DNA from: Massilia sp. Root335
Lineage (GTDB): Bacteria; Pseudomonadota; Gammaproteobacteria; Burkholderiales; Burkholderiaceae_D
DNA length: 64,000 nucleotides
Assembly: GCF_001425685.1 (NCBI RefSeq)
Contig: NZ_LMCY01000004.1
Coordinates: forward strand, 541-64,540
Direction: 5' to 3'
Shown here one piece after another: positions 9,608 to 18,581 of this stretch. Positions within the stretch are counted from its first letter, which is position 1. Each line of letters opens with the position of its first letter. The notes beneath the pieces are model-generated. The model had not been told where the DNA came from. It did no database searches and worked only from the letters and a program-made list of their open reading frames with translations. The position numbers and the translations under genes are program-made.

Positions 9608-9734
9608 TTCTTATCTCCTTCGCTTGGGCGTGGGTCAGTGGAGCGATTGTCCCGGCAGGCGAATACAGGAGACTGAGCTTGCTCAAGCGTGCACGGGGGC
9701 CGTCAGCGTGGCGCGACAGCACCGTGCGACGGGT

Positions 9735-10343
9735 TCAGAGCACGCGGCGGAAAGTCGCGCGCACGACGTTGCGGTCGCCGCAATCGAAGTGCCACCACTC
9801 GGTGTTGATGCCGACGAAGCCGGCCTGGAACATGGCGCCGCGCAGCAGTTGGCGGTTGGCGACCTGGACGGCCGTGAGTTCGCCGCTCGCGACGAAACGG
9901 TCTTCCAGCGCGGGATGCGACAACGCCGTCATGTCATCGAAGCCGGTGCCCATGTCGAGTTCGCGGCCCTGTTCGTCCAGGATCGTGATGTCCACCGCCA
10001 TCCCGAACGAGTGGATCGAACCGCGCTCGGGATTCGCGAGGTACATCTGCAGACCGGTGCCGGCCAGCGCGTCCCACAGCTGCTGCTGCACGCGCTGCGG
10101 GCGCAAGGCGTCCAGCACGAGCGGCGTGCAGCCGGGACGTCGTTCGTGCAGCCAGGTGACGACGCACTCCAGCGCGCCGGCCGCGTCGCGGTGCAGCCAG
10201 GCGCAGTCGTACGGGGAATACAGGTCGCGGCCGACGAAGTTGTGCGGGGTCGCGTAGCGCAGGTCGACGGCGATGCCGGCGATCGTGGAGAGGTGACGGA
10301 ACTCGGGGTGGCCGGCGATGTCCTCGCTGGCGATGGTATTCAT
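9735..10343 (-). CDS. ddpX: D-alanyl-D-alanine dipeptidase (VanX/DdpX type, M15D)
   Basis: A 202-residue zinc dipeptidase that splits D-Ala-D-Ala, allowing D-alanine from cell wall to be reused. The zinc-site signature SxHxxGxAxD is present as SIHSFGMAVD, and the second ligand motif ExWH as EWWHF. The substrate-binding arginine region LDALRPQRVQQQLWD is typical. No signal peptide is visible, so it is probably cytoplasmic. I chose the ATG at 10343 because it overlaps the stop of the upstream LysR gene by four bases (ATGA), implying translational coupling; an in-frame ATG lies at 10349. It is the last gene of the minus-strand murein-salvage run. Confidence 0.9.
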   Translation of the reverse strand: MNTIASEDIAGHPEFRHLSTIAGIAVDLRYATPHNFVGRDLYSPYDCAWLHRDAAGALECVVTWLHERRPGCTPLVLDALRPQRVQQQLWDALAGTGLQMYLANPERGSIHSFGMAVDITILDEQGRELDMGTGFDDMTALSHPALEDRFVASGELTAVQVANRQLLRGAMFQAGFVGINTEWWHFDCGDRNVVRATFRRVL

Positions 10344-11245
10344 GAACATCCCTTGTCTAAAAGACTGCGTGCAGTGGCGCCGATGCAATTGGCCAGTTCG
10401 CGCGCCCCGTGCGACAGCGGCGCGTGGCTGGCCGTCAGCAGGTACAGCTGGACGGGGATCGCCGGCGCCCACGGGCGGCACTGCACCTTGCCCGGCGCGG
10501 CGGACGCGGCCGTGAATGGATCGAGCACGGCCGTGCCGGCACCCGCCTCGACCAGTGACCTGGCGATCTGGTACGTCTGCACGACGGTGTGGAAGACCGG
10601 ATGCACGTCCTGCGCTTCGCACGCGGCCACGACCATTTCGCCGAGCGGATCGCGGTCGGCCAGGCCGATCAACTCTCCGCTGAGGCCGGCCGGCGTGATG
10701 GGTTGGCGGCACTCCTGCTCGGACCACGTGCCGGCCGGCGCCATCACGGTCAGCGCGCCCTGGGCGATCGCCTCCGCTTCGATGCCGGGATGGCGCGGGT
10801 CCTGCAGCGACAAGGCGAGATCGGCCTCGCCGAGGCGCAGCGCGTTCACGATCTCGCTCGTGTGGAACGTGGCGAGCTCGCAGCGGGTCTGGACGAAGTC
10901 GCGCCGCCATACGGTCAGGGCGGCGGGCAGGACGGAGACGGCGATGGTGGGCGTGGAGACCAGCCGCACGGTTTCTTCGGCGCGATTCTTGAGGCTGGCG
11001 GCGAGGCGGCGGATGCCCTGCAGGTCGCGGTTCAGTTTTTCCGTCTCCGCGAACAGGCGGTGCGCTTCCGGCTTCGGATACAGCTTGCCGCGCACGCGCT
11101 CGAACAACGGCATGCCGAGCTGGAGCTCGGCGTGCTGCAGGACTTTCGTCACGGCAGGCTGCGAGATGTGCAGGACCTGGGCGGCGCCGCTGATGGTGCC
11201 GACCTGCATGATGGCGTGGAATACTTCGATATGGCGCAGACGCAT
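10340..11245 (-). CDS. LysR-family transcriptional regulator
   Basis: A 301-residue LysR regulator. The N-terminal winged helix-turn-helix covers residues 1-60 (RHIEVFHAIMQVGTISGAAQVLHISQPAVTKVL), and an effector-binding domain follows from about residue 90. The sequence around LRHIEVFHAIM and LERGMPLFER-type helices resembles regulators such as GbpR/CysB-like members, but the ligand cannot be read. The ATG at 11245 is chosen because GGGGA lies six bases before it; a TTG two codons upstream is less likely. It is co-directional with, and overlaps by four bases, the DdpX-like dipeptidase gene. It is 87 bases downstream of the amidase gene, so it is a candidate regulator of the murein-salvage genes. 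Confidence 0.9.
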   Translation of the reverse strand: MRLRHIEVFHAIMQVGTISGAAQVLHISQPAVTKVLQHAELQLGMPLFERVRGKLYPKPEAHRLFAETEKLNRDLQGIRRLAASLKNRAEETVRLVSTPTIAVSVLPAALTVWRRDFVQTRCELATFHTSEIVNALRLGEADLALSLQDPRHPGIEAEAIAQGALTVMAPAGTWSEQECRQPITPAGLSGELIGLADRDPLGEMVVAACEAQDVHPVFHTVVQTYQIARSLVEAGAGTAVLDPFTAASAAPGKVQCRPWAPAIPVQLYLLTASHAPLSHGARELANCIGATARSLLDKGCS

Positions 11246-11332
11246 CTTCAATCCCCGGCGTGTAAATAATTTCCGCGCCTCATGGGCGCGGTGCCATCAA
11301 GGATATCGGAAAACCGGCGCCGCGGCGTAGCA

Positions 11333-12361
11333 TCACTGCTGGACAGGCAGCGCCGGTGTTGCGGGAACGACATCCGAAGCGGGCGGGACCGGCGGAACCG
11401 GGGCCTGCGGCAGCACGGGCGACGCGGGCGGTACGGGCTCGGTCGGCGGCAGGGGCTCGGTCGGCGGCACTTGCGGCTGCGCCGGCACCGGCGGCATCGG
11501 CATCGGCGTCACGCCGGGAATGATGACGGGCGACGTCGTCACGGGCGCCGGCAGCGGCTGCGGCAGCGGGCCGGTCGGGTTCGTCAGCGCTTCGAGCAGG
11601 GCGGCCGTCTCGACGTCCGGCACGCCGTCGATGTTCGCCGGACGGTATTTCATCTGGAACGCGGACAGCACGGTGCGCGTCTGCTCGTCCAGGTTGCCGG
11701 ACTGGACGAGGCCATAGCCCCACGCCGCCAGCTTCTTCTGATACCACGCGATGTCCGGCAGCTGGACCTGGAAGATCGGCACGAGCATGGCGACGCGATT
11801 CGCATCCGGCCACGCGACGAGGCCGGCGGCGGCCAGTTGGCGCCACGGGAACATCGGGCCAGGGTCCTGCTTGCGCAGCGGGGCGATGTCGGAGTGGCCC
11901 AGCACGTTTTCGGGCGCGATGTGGTGGCGCGTGACGATGTCGCGCACGAGCGGGATCAGCGCGTCGATCTGCGACTGCGGGAACGGCGCGTAGACGCGGC
12001 CATTGGGGGTGTCTTTCCAGCCCGGGTTGACGATCTCGATGCCGATCGAGCTGTTGTTCAATTGCGTGAAATTCTTCCAGCTCGAATTGCCGGCATGCCA
12101 GGCCGCGTTCTTCTCGTCGACGAGGTTGTAGATGACGGGGACGGGGTCGTCCGTGACGAGGTAGTGCGCGCTGACTTCCTGCTGGGTCAGGATCTTGATC
12201 GAATCCGCGCGGTTGCTGACGGTGTAGTGCAGCACGAGGAAGCGCACGCGGCTGCTCTGGCCCCGCGCCGTGTACGTGTGGTCGTATTGCGGTCCGGTCG
12301 GGGGCGGCGTGGCGCAGCCGGCCAGCAGCGCGAGAAGGAGGGGTGCGACGAGGATCTTCAT
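11333..12361 (-). CDS. N-acetylmuramoyl-L-alanine amidase lipoprotein, AmiD-like (Amidase_2)
   Basis: A 342-residue lipoprotein amidase that cuts the bond between MurNAc and L-Ala. The signal peptide ends in the lipobox LAGC (Cys16). The Amidase_2 domain (about residues 30-200) shows the expected zinc ligands: His in LVLHYTVS, and His with Asp in the GHSDIAPLRKQDPGPMFPW segment. A peptidoglycan-binding-like domain follows (about 210-270), as in E. coli AmiD. The C-terminal 70 residues are an unusual Pro/Val/Thr-rich tail (repeats of PLPPTEP and PPVPPAS), perhaps a spacer or wall-spanning region. The start overlaps the upstream kinase stop by four bases, consistent with one operon. Confidence 0.92.
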   Translation of the reverse strand: MKILVAPLLLALLAGCATPPPTGPQYDHTYTARGQSSRVRFLVLHYTVSNRADSIKILTQQEVSAHYLVTDDPVPVIYNLVDEKNAAWHAGNSSWKNFTQLNNSSIGIEIVNPGWKDTPNGRVYAPFPQSQIDALIPLVRDIVTRHHIAPENVLGHSDIAPLRKQDPGPMFPWRQLAAAGLVAWPDANRVAMLVPIFQVQLPDIAWYQKKLAAWGYGLVQSGNLDEQTRTVLSAFQMKYRPANIDGVPDVETAALLEALTNPTGPLPQPLPAPVTTSPVIIPGVTPMPMPPVPAQPQVPPTEPLPPTEPVPPASPVLPQAPVPPVPPASDVVPATPALPVQQ

Positions 12362-13314
12362 GACGGTGTCATTGGGTTGAGTGGGTCGGATGCGAGCGCC
12401 ATGCGCGCCGCCGCGTGATGGGCGTGGCCGGGCGCTTGCGTCAGGGCGATGCCGGGCAGGCTTGCCCGCATCGTGTCGACGATGAGCGGGTGCAGCTCGG
12501 CCGCCCGTCCGGACACGGCCACGGGACGCGGCCCGAAGCGCCCCGTCAGCGCCAGCGCCAGCCGCGCGAGTTCGCGGCCGGCCGCGCGCAGGATATCGGC
12601 GGCAACCGGATCGCGCCCGGCGCACGCGGCCACCGCGAGCGCCAGCTTGCCGACGGCGCCCCGTTCCTGGCCGTAGATGAACTGGCGCGAACAGGCCCAG
12701 TCGGCGCCGCCGACGTAGTCGAACACGGCCTGCGCCAGCGGCGATTGAGCCCAGCGGCCGGGCCGCTCGTCTTCCAGGCGCCAGATGTGGCGCAACGCCT
12801 CCTTGGCGATCCAGAAGCCGCCGCCGCCATCGTCCAGCACGACGCCGCGTCCGCCCGCGCGATGGAACTGGCCGTCCGCATCGACGAACGCGCCCATCGA
12901 GCCGGTGCCCGCGTACACGAGATAGCCTTCGCCCGGCGCGAAGCTGGCGCGGTAGGCGATCTCCATGTCGCTGCAGAAGTGGATGGCTTGCGGGTCGAGA
13001 TGCAGTTCTTCGGCGAGCCAGCGCTGCAGCAGTTCGCTGTCGCCGCCGAAGCCCGTCAGGCCAGCCTCGACGCGGTTCGGTACGCCATGCACGAGGGCAT
13101 CCATCGCCAGTTGCGCGAAGGTGGCGCGGACGGCGTCGCGTCCTTGCGGCGTGCCCATCTGCAGGGCGGACAGGCCGGCGACGCGGCCTTCGGCGACGAT
13201 GGCGCCGCCGGGCGCGGCGAGAGCCCAGCGCGTCTCGGTGCCGCCGGCGTCGATGCCGAGTCCGAGGCCGGATGCCGGACTCGGCAGTGTAGGTTCGGGT
13301 TGCGAATCGATCAT
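12358..13314 (-). CDS. BadF/BadG-type ATPase: GlcNAc/MurNAc kinase candidate
   Basis: A 318-residue sugar kinase of the BadF/BadG/BcrA/BcrD ATPase family, part of the actin-like ASKHA fold. The phosphate-1 motif is GIDAGGTETRW near the N-terminus, the phosphate-2 region is YLVYAGTGSMGAF, and the adenosine region is VLDDGGGGFWIAKEALR. Family members include eukaryotic-type N-acetylglucosamine kinase and bacterial MurK, which phosphorylates both MurNAc and GlcNAc. Position between the DigH-like and amidase genes, and in a run with murQ, points to production of MurNAc-6-P, the MurQ substrate. The start could be 13314 or 13320 (ATGATCATGATC). Confidence 0.85.
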   Translation of the reverse strand: MIDSQPEPTLPSPASGLGLGIDAGGTETRWALAAPGGAIVAEGRVAGLSALQMGTPQGRDAVRATFAQLAMDALVHGVPNRVEAGLTGFGGDSELLQRWLAEELHLDPQAIHFCSDMEIAYRASFAPGEGYLVYAGTGSMGAFVDADGQFHRAGGRGVVLDDGGGGFWIAKEALRHIWRLEDERPGRWAQSPLAQAVFDYVGGADWACSRQFIYGQERGAVGKLALAVAACAGRDPVAADILRAAGRELARLALALTGRFGPRPVAVSGRAAELHPLIVDTMRASLPGIALTQAPGHAHHAAARMALASDPLNPMTPS

Positions 13315-13387
13315 GATCATCCGCCAGTGTACGCCGTCAGGCCGGCCGGACGCGAATGAATGCTGAAATGTAATGCATGAGCCGAGG

Positions 13388-14980
13388 TTATGCTTTACGC
13401 CAGGCTTCGACGCGCGCGCTTTCGTTGCCCAGGCGGTCGACGGCGCTGACGACGATGGCGTCCGCCACGCCCAGCTTCGCATCGTCCGGCACGGCCCAGT
13501 CCACGCGCGACGCCGGCGCCACGGCGAAGCGCCACTGGTTGCCGAAGCGCGACCAGATCGCGTACATCGCGTTCGCCTTGCCCGCCGCCAGCTTCAGGTA
13601 GACGGACGGGCCCTTGCGCACGGCGGCGACGGACGGCGCGCCGGGCCATTCGTTGCCGAGCCACGGCGTGGCGGGCACGAGTGCGGGCGCGGCATAGGCG
13701 GCGGTGCGCAGCTGGTCGCTGATGCCCTTGCGGTTTTCCATCAGCGGGGCCATGCTGAAATGGACGTGCCCGCCCGCGCGCGACCGCGTGCGCGTGAGGT
13801 CGATCTGGTCCACGATTTCCTGCGGCGGATACTGTTTGGTGGGCGCGCCGATGCGGCTCGTGAACAGGCCCGGCCAGACGTGGCGGCCCTTCGTGTTCTG
13901 GCCGATCCAGTAATCGAGCAGGACGTCGTAGGCCTGGCCCGGCTGGTGGATGGCCCAGTACAGCTGCGGCGAAAAATAATCGAGCCAGCCGTTTTGCAGC
14001 CACGTCTCGGCGTCCGCGTACAGCTTGTCGTACTGCGAAAAGCCGACGATGCCGGGCGGGCGGCGGTCCGGACGGCCCAGGCCGAACGGGCTGATGCCGA
14101 AGCGCACCCAGCTCTTTTCGCGGTGGATGCCCTCGTACAGCGCCTCGATCAGGCGGTTGACGTTCTGGCGCCGCCACGACGCGCGATCGAGCTTGCCGCC
14201 GCCGGCCACATAGCGCTGCCACGACGGTTCGTCCGGAAAGTCCAGCTCGGCCTTCGCGGTCCGGCCTTCCAGCGCCGCGCCTTCCGCGCCGGTCATCACC
14301 GGCGCTTCGATCGGGTAAGGATAAAAATAATCGTCGATGTGCACGCCGTCGATGTCGTAGCGGCGCACGACGTCCAGCACGACGTCCAGCGTCTGCTTGA
14401 CGGCGGCGTCCTCGCCCGGGTCCATCCACAGGTATTTGCCGTAGGTTTTGACGGCCGCCGGATTGGTGCGCGTGATGTGGTTCGCGGCGGCCGGAGAACG
14501 GGCGCCGTTGTGGCGCGCGCGGTAGGGATTGAACCAGGCGTGCAGCTCGATCCCGCGCGCGTGCGCCTGCGTGACCCAGAATTTCAGCGGGTCGTACCAC
14601 GGCTGCGGCGGCTGGCCCTGCAGGCCCGTCAGGTATTCCGACCACGGTTCCAGCTTCGACGGGTAGATGGCGTCCGCGGCCGGGCGCACCTGCAGCACGA
14701 TGGCGTTCAGGTTCAGCGCCTTGGCGCGGTCGAGGATCGCGATGGCTTCGGCCTGCTGTTTTTCCGCGGAGAGGTTGGGCTTGCTGGGCCAGTCGATGTT
14801 GGCGACGGTCGAGACCCACGCGGCGCGGAATTCGCGCGGGGCCGGCGGCGGCTGGTCCCCCACGGGCACGCCGGCCGTCACCGGCGGCGTCGTACTGCAG
14901 CCCGCCATGAGGCCACCCACCGCCAGCGCACCGGCGACTCCCGCGAACGCGAATGCGCGTCGTTTCTGATCAGGTTGCAA
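13388..14980 (-). CDS. DigH-like glycoside hydrolase lipoprotein (GHL10 family, formerly DUF187)
   Basis: A 530-residue GHL10 protein. E. coli DigH (YddW) of this family is an outer-membrane lipoprotein that cleaves peptide-free (denuded) glycan strands left by amidases. I see a lipobox LMAGC following a hydrophobic signal, then the TIM-barrel opening REFRAAWVSTVANIDWPSK. Further on come the ELHAWFNPYRAR motif and the active-site strand DGVHIDDYFYPYP, with acidic residues after His. The start is a TTG at 14980 with AGGAG five bases upstream, overlapping the stop of the preceding gene. No ATG fits the lipoprotein signal. The C-terminal 100 residues (WSRFGNQWRFAVAP) resemble a fibronectin-like accessory domain. 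Confidence 0.88.
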   Translation of the reverse strand: MQPDQKRRAFAFAGVAGALAVGGLMAGCSTTPPVTAGVPVGDQPPPAPREFRAAWVSTVANIDWPSKPNLSAEKQQAEAIAILDRAKALNLNAIVLQVRPAADAIYPSKLEPWSEYLTGLQGQPPQPWYDPLKFWVTQAHARGIELHAWFNPYRARHNGARSPAAANHITRTNPAAVKTYGKYLWMDPGEDAAVKQTLDVVLDVVRRYDIDGVHIDDYFYPYPIEAPVMTGAEGAALEGRTAKAELDFPDEPSWQRYVAGGGKLDRASWRRQNVNRLIEALYEGIHREKSWVRFGISPFGLGRPDRRPPGIVGFSQYDKLYADAETWLQNGWLDYFSPQLYWAIHQPGQAYDVLLDYWIGQNTKGRHVWPGLFTSRIGAPTKQYPPQEIVDQIDLTRTRSRAGGHVHFSMAPLMENRKGISDQLRTAAYAAPALVPATPWLGNEWPGAPSVAAVRKGPSVYLKLAAGKANAMYAIWSRFGNQWRFAVAPASRVDWAVPDDAKLGVADAIVVSAVDRLGNESARVEAWRKA

Positions 14981-14988
14981 ACCAACTC

Positions 14989-16131
14989 CTAGACTTTTAC
15001 GAACCACCGTTTGCGCCACATGCCCCACGCGACCAGGAACATGCACGCATCGAACAGCACGGCATGCAGCAGCGACGTATTGACGGCACCGATGGGCATT
15101 GCTGCGATCGGCGCATACAGCGCCTGGCCCAGCGTGCGCAGGCTGCCGTCCGGCTGCGCGAATTTTACATAGCCCAGCATTTTCGCGATAAATCCGGAAA
15201 ACGCAAAGATGAACAGTGCGTTCATGCCGTAGATGACGAACGGACGTGTCCAGCGCGCCGCAAACGTACGTACGCGCGCAGACGGACTGACGTCGAGCGG
15301 CCAGTAGAACGCGGCGAACGCGAGACACGCCAGGCCCGTCATCAACAGGCAGTACGACGGCGTCCACAGGCTTTTGTTGATCGGCATGAGGATGATATCG
15401 AGAAACATCCCAATCGCGACGCACGCGATGCCGGCCGCCACCAGTCCCGCGACCTGCCGACGGCGCTCCACGCCGGACGCGAGCCAGCGCCCGGCCAGCA
15501 CACCGAACAGTTGGCTGCACAGCGCGGGCAAGGTCGAGACGAGGCCTTCCGGGTCCCACGTCTTCGATTGCACCCACAGATGTTTGCCCAACAGCGTGCG
15601 GTCGACCCACGCGCCGAAATCCTGCCCGGGGGCCAGGACGCCGGCGCCGATGCCCGGCACGGGCACATACAGCATCAGCACGCTGTACAGCGCCAGCAGG
15701 CCGGCGATGACGGCCAGCTGCAGCCGCCAGCCGCAATACACGACGATGGGCGCGGCCAGCAGGGTGCACAGCGCGATCCGCTGCAGCACACCAGGAATGC
15801 GCACTTTGTCGATATGAAAATATGGCATGAAGTTCAGCAGGAGGCCGATCAGGAAGATCAGCAGCGCGCGCTTCGCCAGCTTGGCGAGCAGCCGCGGCCG
15901 GTCGGCGCCGGCCGCGGCCAGGCGCCCCAGCGACAGGGCCATCGCCACGCCGCCGATGAACAGGAAGAACGGAAAGATGCAGTCGGTGAACGTCCAGCCG
16001 TTCCACGTCGCGTGTTCCAGCGGCCCGTACAGATGGTGCCAGTCGCCCGGATTATTCACCAGCACCATCGCGGCGATCGTGAAGCCGCGAAAGGCGTCGA
16101 GCGAAACAAGACGGCTGGAGGTAGCGGGCAT
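14989..16131 (-). CDS. nagX: NagX-like membrane acyltransferase (DUF5009/HGSNAT family)
   Basis: A 380-residue polytopic inner-membrane protein of the heparan-alpha-glucosaminide N-acetyltransferase/NagX family. The N-terminal signature RLVSLDAFRGFTIAAMVLVNNPGDW is characteristic, followed by WNGWTFTDCIFPFFLFIGGVAMALS and about nine further hydrophobic segments. In Xanthomonas and Shewanella, nagX lies in GlcNAc utilisation operons, and the protein is thought to modify or transport amino sugars; the exact reaction in bacteria is unclear. Here it sits between the AmpG-like transporter and the DigH-like glycosidase, which links it to murein sugars. The stop codon overlaps the ribosome site of the next gene. 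Confidence 0.87.
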   Translation of the reverse strand: MPATSSRLVSLDAFRGFTIAAMVLVNNPGDWHHLYGPLEHATWNGWTFTDCIFPFFLFIGGVAMALSLGRLAAAGADRPRLLAKLAKRALLIFLIGLLLNFMPYFHIDKVRIPGVLQRIALCTLLAAPIVVYCGWRLQLAVIAGLLALYSVLMLYVPVPGIGAGVLAPGQDFGAWVDRTLLGKHLWVQSKTWDPEGLVSTLPALCSQLFGVLAGRWLASGVERRRQVAGLVAAGIACVAIGMFLDIILMPINKSLWTPSYCLLMTGLACLAFAAFYWPLDVSPSARVRTFAARWTRPFVIYGMNALFIFAFSGFIAKMLGYVKFAQPDGSLRTLGQALYAPIAAMPIGAVNTSLLHAVLFDACMFLVAWGMWRKRWFVKV

Positions 16132-16160
16132 GTGGTCTCTTTTTATTCGTTAGCGCTAAC

Positions 16161-16191
16161 CGTCGCCCCCGCGCAGGCGGGGGCCCAATTT
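16161..16191. repeat. REP-like GC-rich palindrome inside the murein-salvage run
   Basis: A short palindrome with arms GCCCCCGC and GCGGGGGC, followed by the CCCAATTT tail seen in other intergenic copies in this window. It lies in the 71-base gap between the transporter stop and the nagX start, so it would be transcribed within the operon and could form a stable hairpin affecting mRNA decay or relative expression. Confidence 0.7.
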
Positions 16192-16202
16192 CTGCGCGTC
16201 GC

Positions 16203-17468
16203 TCATTTTTTCCCGAATTCCGGATCGATTCCAACCAGCGCCGCCATCGCGAACGCGGGGATGGTCGCGAGGCACGTCCAGACGAAGAAGTGTTGATAGC
16301 CGATCATCTCCTGCAGCTTGCCGCTCCACATGCCCGGCACCATCATGCCGAGCGCCATCAGGCCCGTGCAGATCGCGTAATGCGCCGTCTTGTACGGGCC
16401 GTCCGACACCATGATCATGTACATCATCATGGCCGTGAAGCCGAAGCCGTAGCCGAACTGCTCGATCGCGAGGAAGCCGGCAATGACGCCGAGATTCTGC
16501 GGTTGCACCGACGACAGATACACGAACACGAGGTCGGGCAAGTGCACGGCGACGACCATCAGCCACAGGCAGCGCTTCAATCCGAGGCGCGAGATCAGCC
16601 AGCCGCCGAACAGGCCGCCGATGGTCAGGGCGACGATGCCGATGGTGCCGTAGGCCGTGCCGTACTGCTCGGTCGTGAGGCCCAGGCCGCCCGCGCTGAC
16701 GGGGTCTTTCAAGAACGGCGCGACGAGTTTCAGCAACTGCGCCTCGCCCAGGCGGAACGTCAAAATGAAACCGAGGATCAGCCAGATGTCGCGCTTGCGG
16801 AAGAAGCTGGCGAAGGTGGCGAAGAAGCTGGCCAGCGGATTGGTCCCCTCCGCGGCCTTGTGGTCGGCGTCCGGCCGCGGCAGCACGGCCTGGTGCCACG
16901 CGCAGAAGGCGAAGAACAGCCCGCACAGCACGAAGAACACGATGGCCCACGCCTGGTGCACGTCGCCCAGCGACCTGGCGAGGTGGCCGGCCAGGATCAC
17001 GAGCGGCCCCTGCGCGGCCAGGGTCGCCAGCCGGTAAAAGGTCGAGCGCACGCCGACGAACGCGGCCTGCTGTTGCTGGCGCAGGCCCAGCATATAAAAG
17101 CCGTCGGCGGAAATGTCGTGCGTGGCGGAGGCGAACGCCATGATCCACATGACGCCCAGGCTGATCATGAAGAACGACGGCAAGTGCAATGTCGCGCCGA
17201 CGGCGCCGAGCGCGGCGGCCAGCACCAGCTGCAGCGAGACCGTCCAGCCGCGCTTGGTGCCGAACAGGTCCACCACGGGCGACCACAGCGGCTTGATCAC
17301 CCACGGCAGGTACAGCAGGCTCGTATAAAAGGCGATGTCGGTGTTGGACAGCCCCATGTCCTTGTACATGATGACGGACAGGCTGTTGGCGACGATGTAG
17401 GGAATGGCCTGGCCGAAATACAACGAGGGCACCCACAGCCACGGGTTCTTGGATTGCGTAGTCTGCAT
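16203..17468 (-). CDS. AmpG-like MFS transporter (muropeptide or amino sugar uptake)
   Basis: A 421-residue major facilitator protein with about 12 hydrophobic segments. The opening PSLYFGQAIPYIVANSLSVIMYKDMG and the segment LYLPWVIKPLWSPVVDLFGTKRGW match the AmpG/SLC33-like MFS branch, whose members import anhydro-muropeptides, peptides or acetyl-CoA. The signature FASATHDISADGFYM in the fifth or sixth helix is typical of that branch. Within this locus it would carry murein sugars or muropeptides into the cytoplasm, where the kinase, MurQ and DdpX act. It follows murQ by 49 bases. Specificity cannot be told from sequence. Confidence 0.88.
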   Translation of the reverse strand: MQTTQSKNPWLWVPSLYFGQAIPYIVANSLSVIMYKDMGLSNTDIAFYTSLLYLPWVIKPLWSPVVDLFGTKRGWTVSLQLVLAAALGAVGATLHLPSFFMISLGVMWIMAFASATHDISADGFYMLGLRQQQQAAFVGVRSTFYRLATLAAQGPLVILAGHLARSLGDVHQAWAIVFFVLCGLFFAFCAWHQAVLPRPDADHKAAEGTNPLASFFATFASFFRKRDIWLILGFILTFRLGEAQLLKLVAPFLKDPVSAGGLGLTTEQYGTAYGTIGIVALTIGGLFGGWLISRLGLKRCLWLMVVAVHLPDLVFVYLSSVQPQNLGVIAGFLAIEQFGYGFGFTAMMMYMIMVSDGPYKTAHYAICTGLMALGMMVPGMWSGKLQEMIGYQHFFVWTCLATIPAFAMAALVGIDPEFGKK

Positions 17469-17517
17469 ACTCTTTCGTCGTCGGGCCGGGCGGCGCTGCC
17501 GGAGGGCCCGCGCCGCG

Positions 17518-18432
17518 TCAGCCGGCCAGGGCGGCGCGCACGCTGCCGCGCGCGCTCTCCAGCAGGGCGCGCGCCTGCTCGACAGGGATGTTCTTGGACA
17601 AGGCCACGATCGCGACCTTGACGTGGAAGTCGCACTGCGCCAGCACCGCCTCGGCCGCGTCCTCGCCGGCGCCGGTCGCGAACGACGTCAGGCGGATGGC
17701 GCGGCGGACCAGCTTGGCGTTGGTCGCCTTCAAGTCTACCATCAGGTTGCCATAAACCTTGTTCAAACGCACCATCAGTGCGCTCGAAAACGTGTTCAAC
17801 GCGATTTTTTGCGACGTGCCGGCCTTTAATCGCGTACTGCCGGAGATGGCTTCCGGGCCGGTGTCCAGCGTGATGCCGATCTCGGCCTCGCCCGCGACGG
17901 GCGCGCCCGGATTGTTGGCGAAGCCGATCGTCAGCGCCCCGGCCGCGCGCGCGGCGCGCAGGGCGCCCAGCACGTACGGCGTCGCGCCCGAGGCGGCGAT
18001 GGCCAGCACGACGTCGTCCGGGCCCACGTTCACGCCCTCGACGTCGGCCGCGCCTTGCGCCACGTCGTCCTCGGCGCCCTCGACGGCGACGAACATCGCC
18101 GCCGTCCCGCCCGCCAGCAGCGCCACGGCGCGCTCGTGCGGCCAGGAAAACGTCGGATACAGCTCGACGCTGTCCAGCACACCCAGCCGGCCCGACGTCC
18201 CGGCGCCCACGTACACGAGCCGTCCGCCCTGCTTCATCCGCGGCAGCGCGGCGGTGACGGCCGCGGCGATGCGCGGCGCGGCGGCGCGGACGGCCTCAAC
18301 GGCCTTGAACTGGTCGTCGACGAGCACGTTCACTAGCTCGGCGGTGGGATATTGATCGAGGGACGCGTGTTGTGGAGCGGGGGTTTCGGTGTTCAGCATC
18401 GCTGTGTGGGGTGCGGCCGGATGTGTGGACAT
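17518..18432 (-). CDS. murQ: N-acetylmuramic acid 6-phosphate etherase
   Basis: A 304-residue MurQ, a SIS-domain enzyme that converts MurNAc-6-P to GlcNAc-6-P and D-lactate in the cytoplasm. The phosphosugar-binding signature LVYVGAGTSGRLGVLDSVELYPTF contains the catalytic Glu after VLDSV. The second acidic region is VEGAEDDVAQG, and the family motif ISGSTRLKAGTSQKIALNTFSSALMVRLNKVYGNLMVD is intact. I chose the ATG at 18432; an internal ATG at 18396 also fits. It is the first gene of the minus-strand run, so the 149-base gap to the divergent serine hydrolase should hold the operon promoter. Confidence 0.95.
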   Translation of the reverse strand: MSTHPAAPHTAMLNTETPAPQHASLDQYPTAELVNVLVDDQFKAVEAVRAAAPRIAAAVTAALPRMKQGGRLVYVGAGTSGRLGVLDSVELYPTFSWPHERAVALLAGGTAAMFVAVEGAEDDVAQGAADVEGVNVGPDDVVLAIAASGATPYVLGALRAARAAGALTIGFANNPGAPVAGEAEIGITLDTGPEAISGSTRLKAGTSQKIALNTFSSALMVRLNKVYGNLMVDLKATNAKLVRRAIRLTSFATGAGEDAAEAVLAQCDFHVKVAIVALSKNIPVEQARALLESARGSVRAALAG

Positions 18433-18581
18433 GACCAGTGTAATACCGATGACGCCGGGTCTGTCATGAAAGGATCGGCCGTTGTCATTCCGAAAAGTTA
18501 TGCGGGATTGACATCGATGCATTTGCCGGGCGCGGGCCGAGTCCGTATTCTCGACCGCATTGCCGTGACATGGAGACGACG

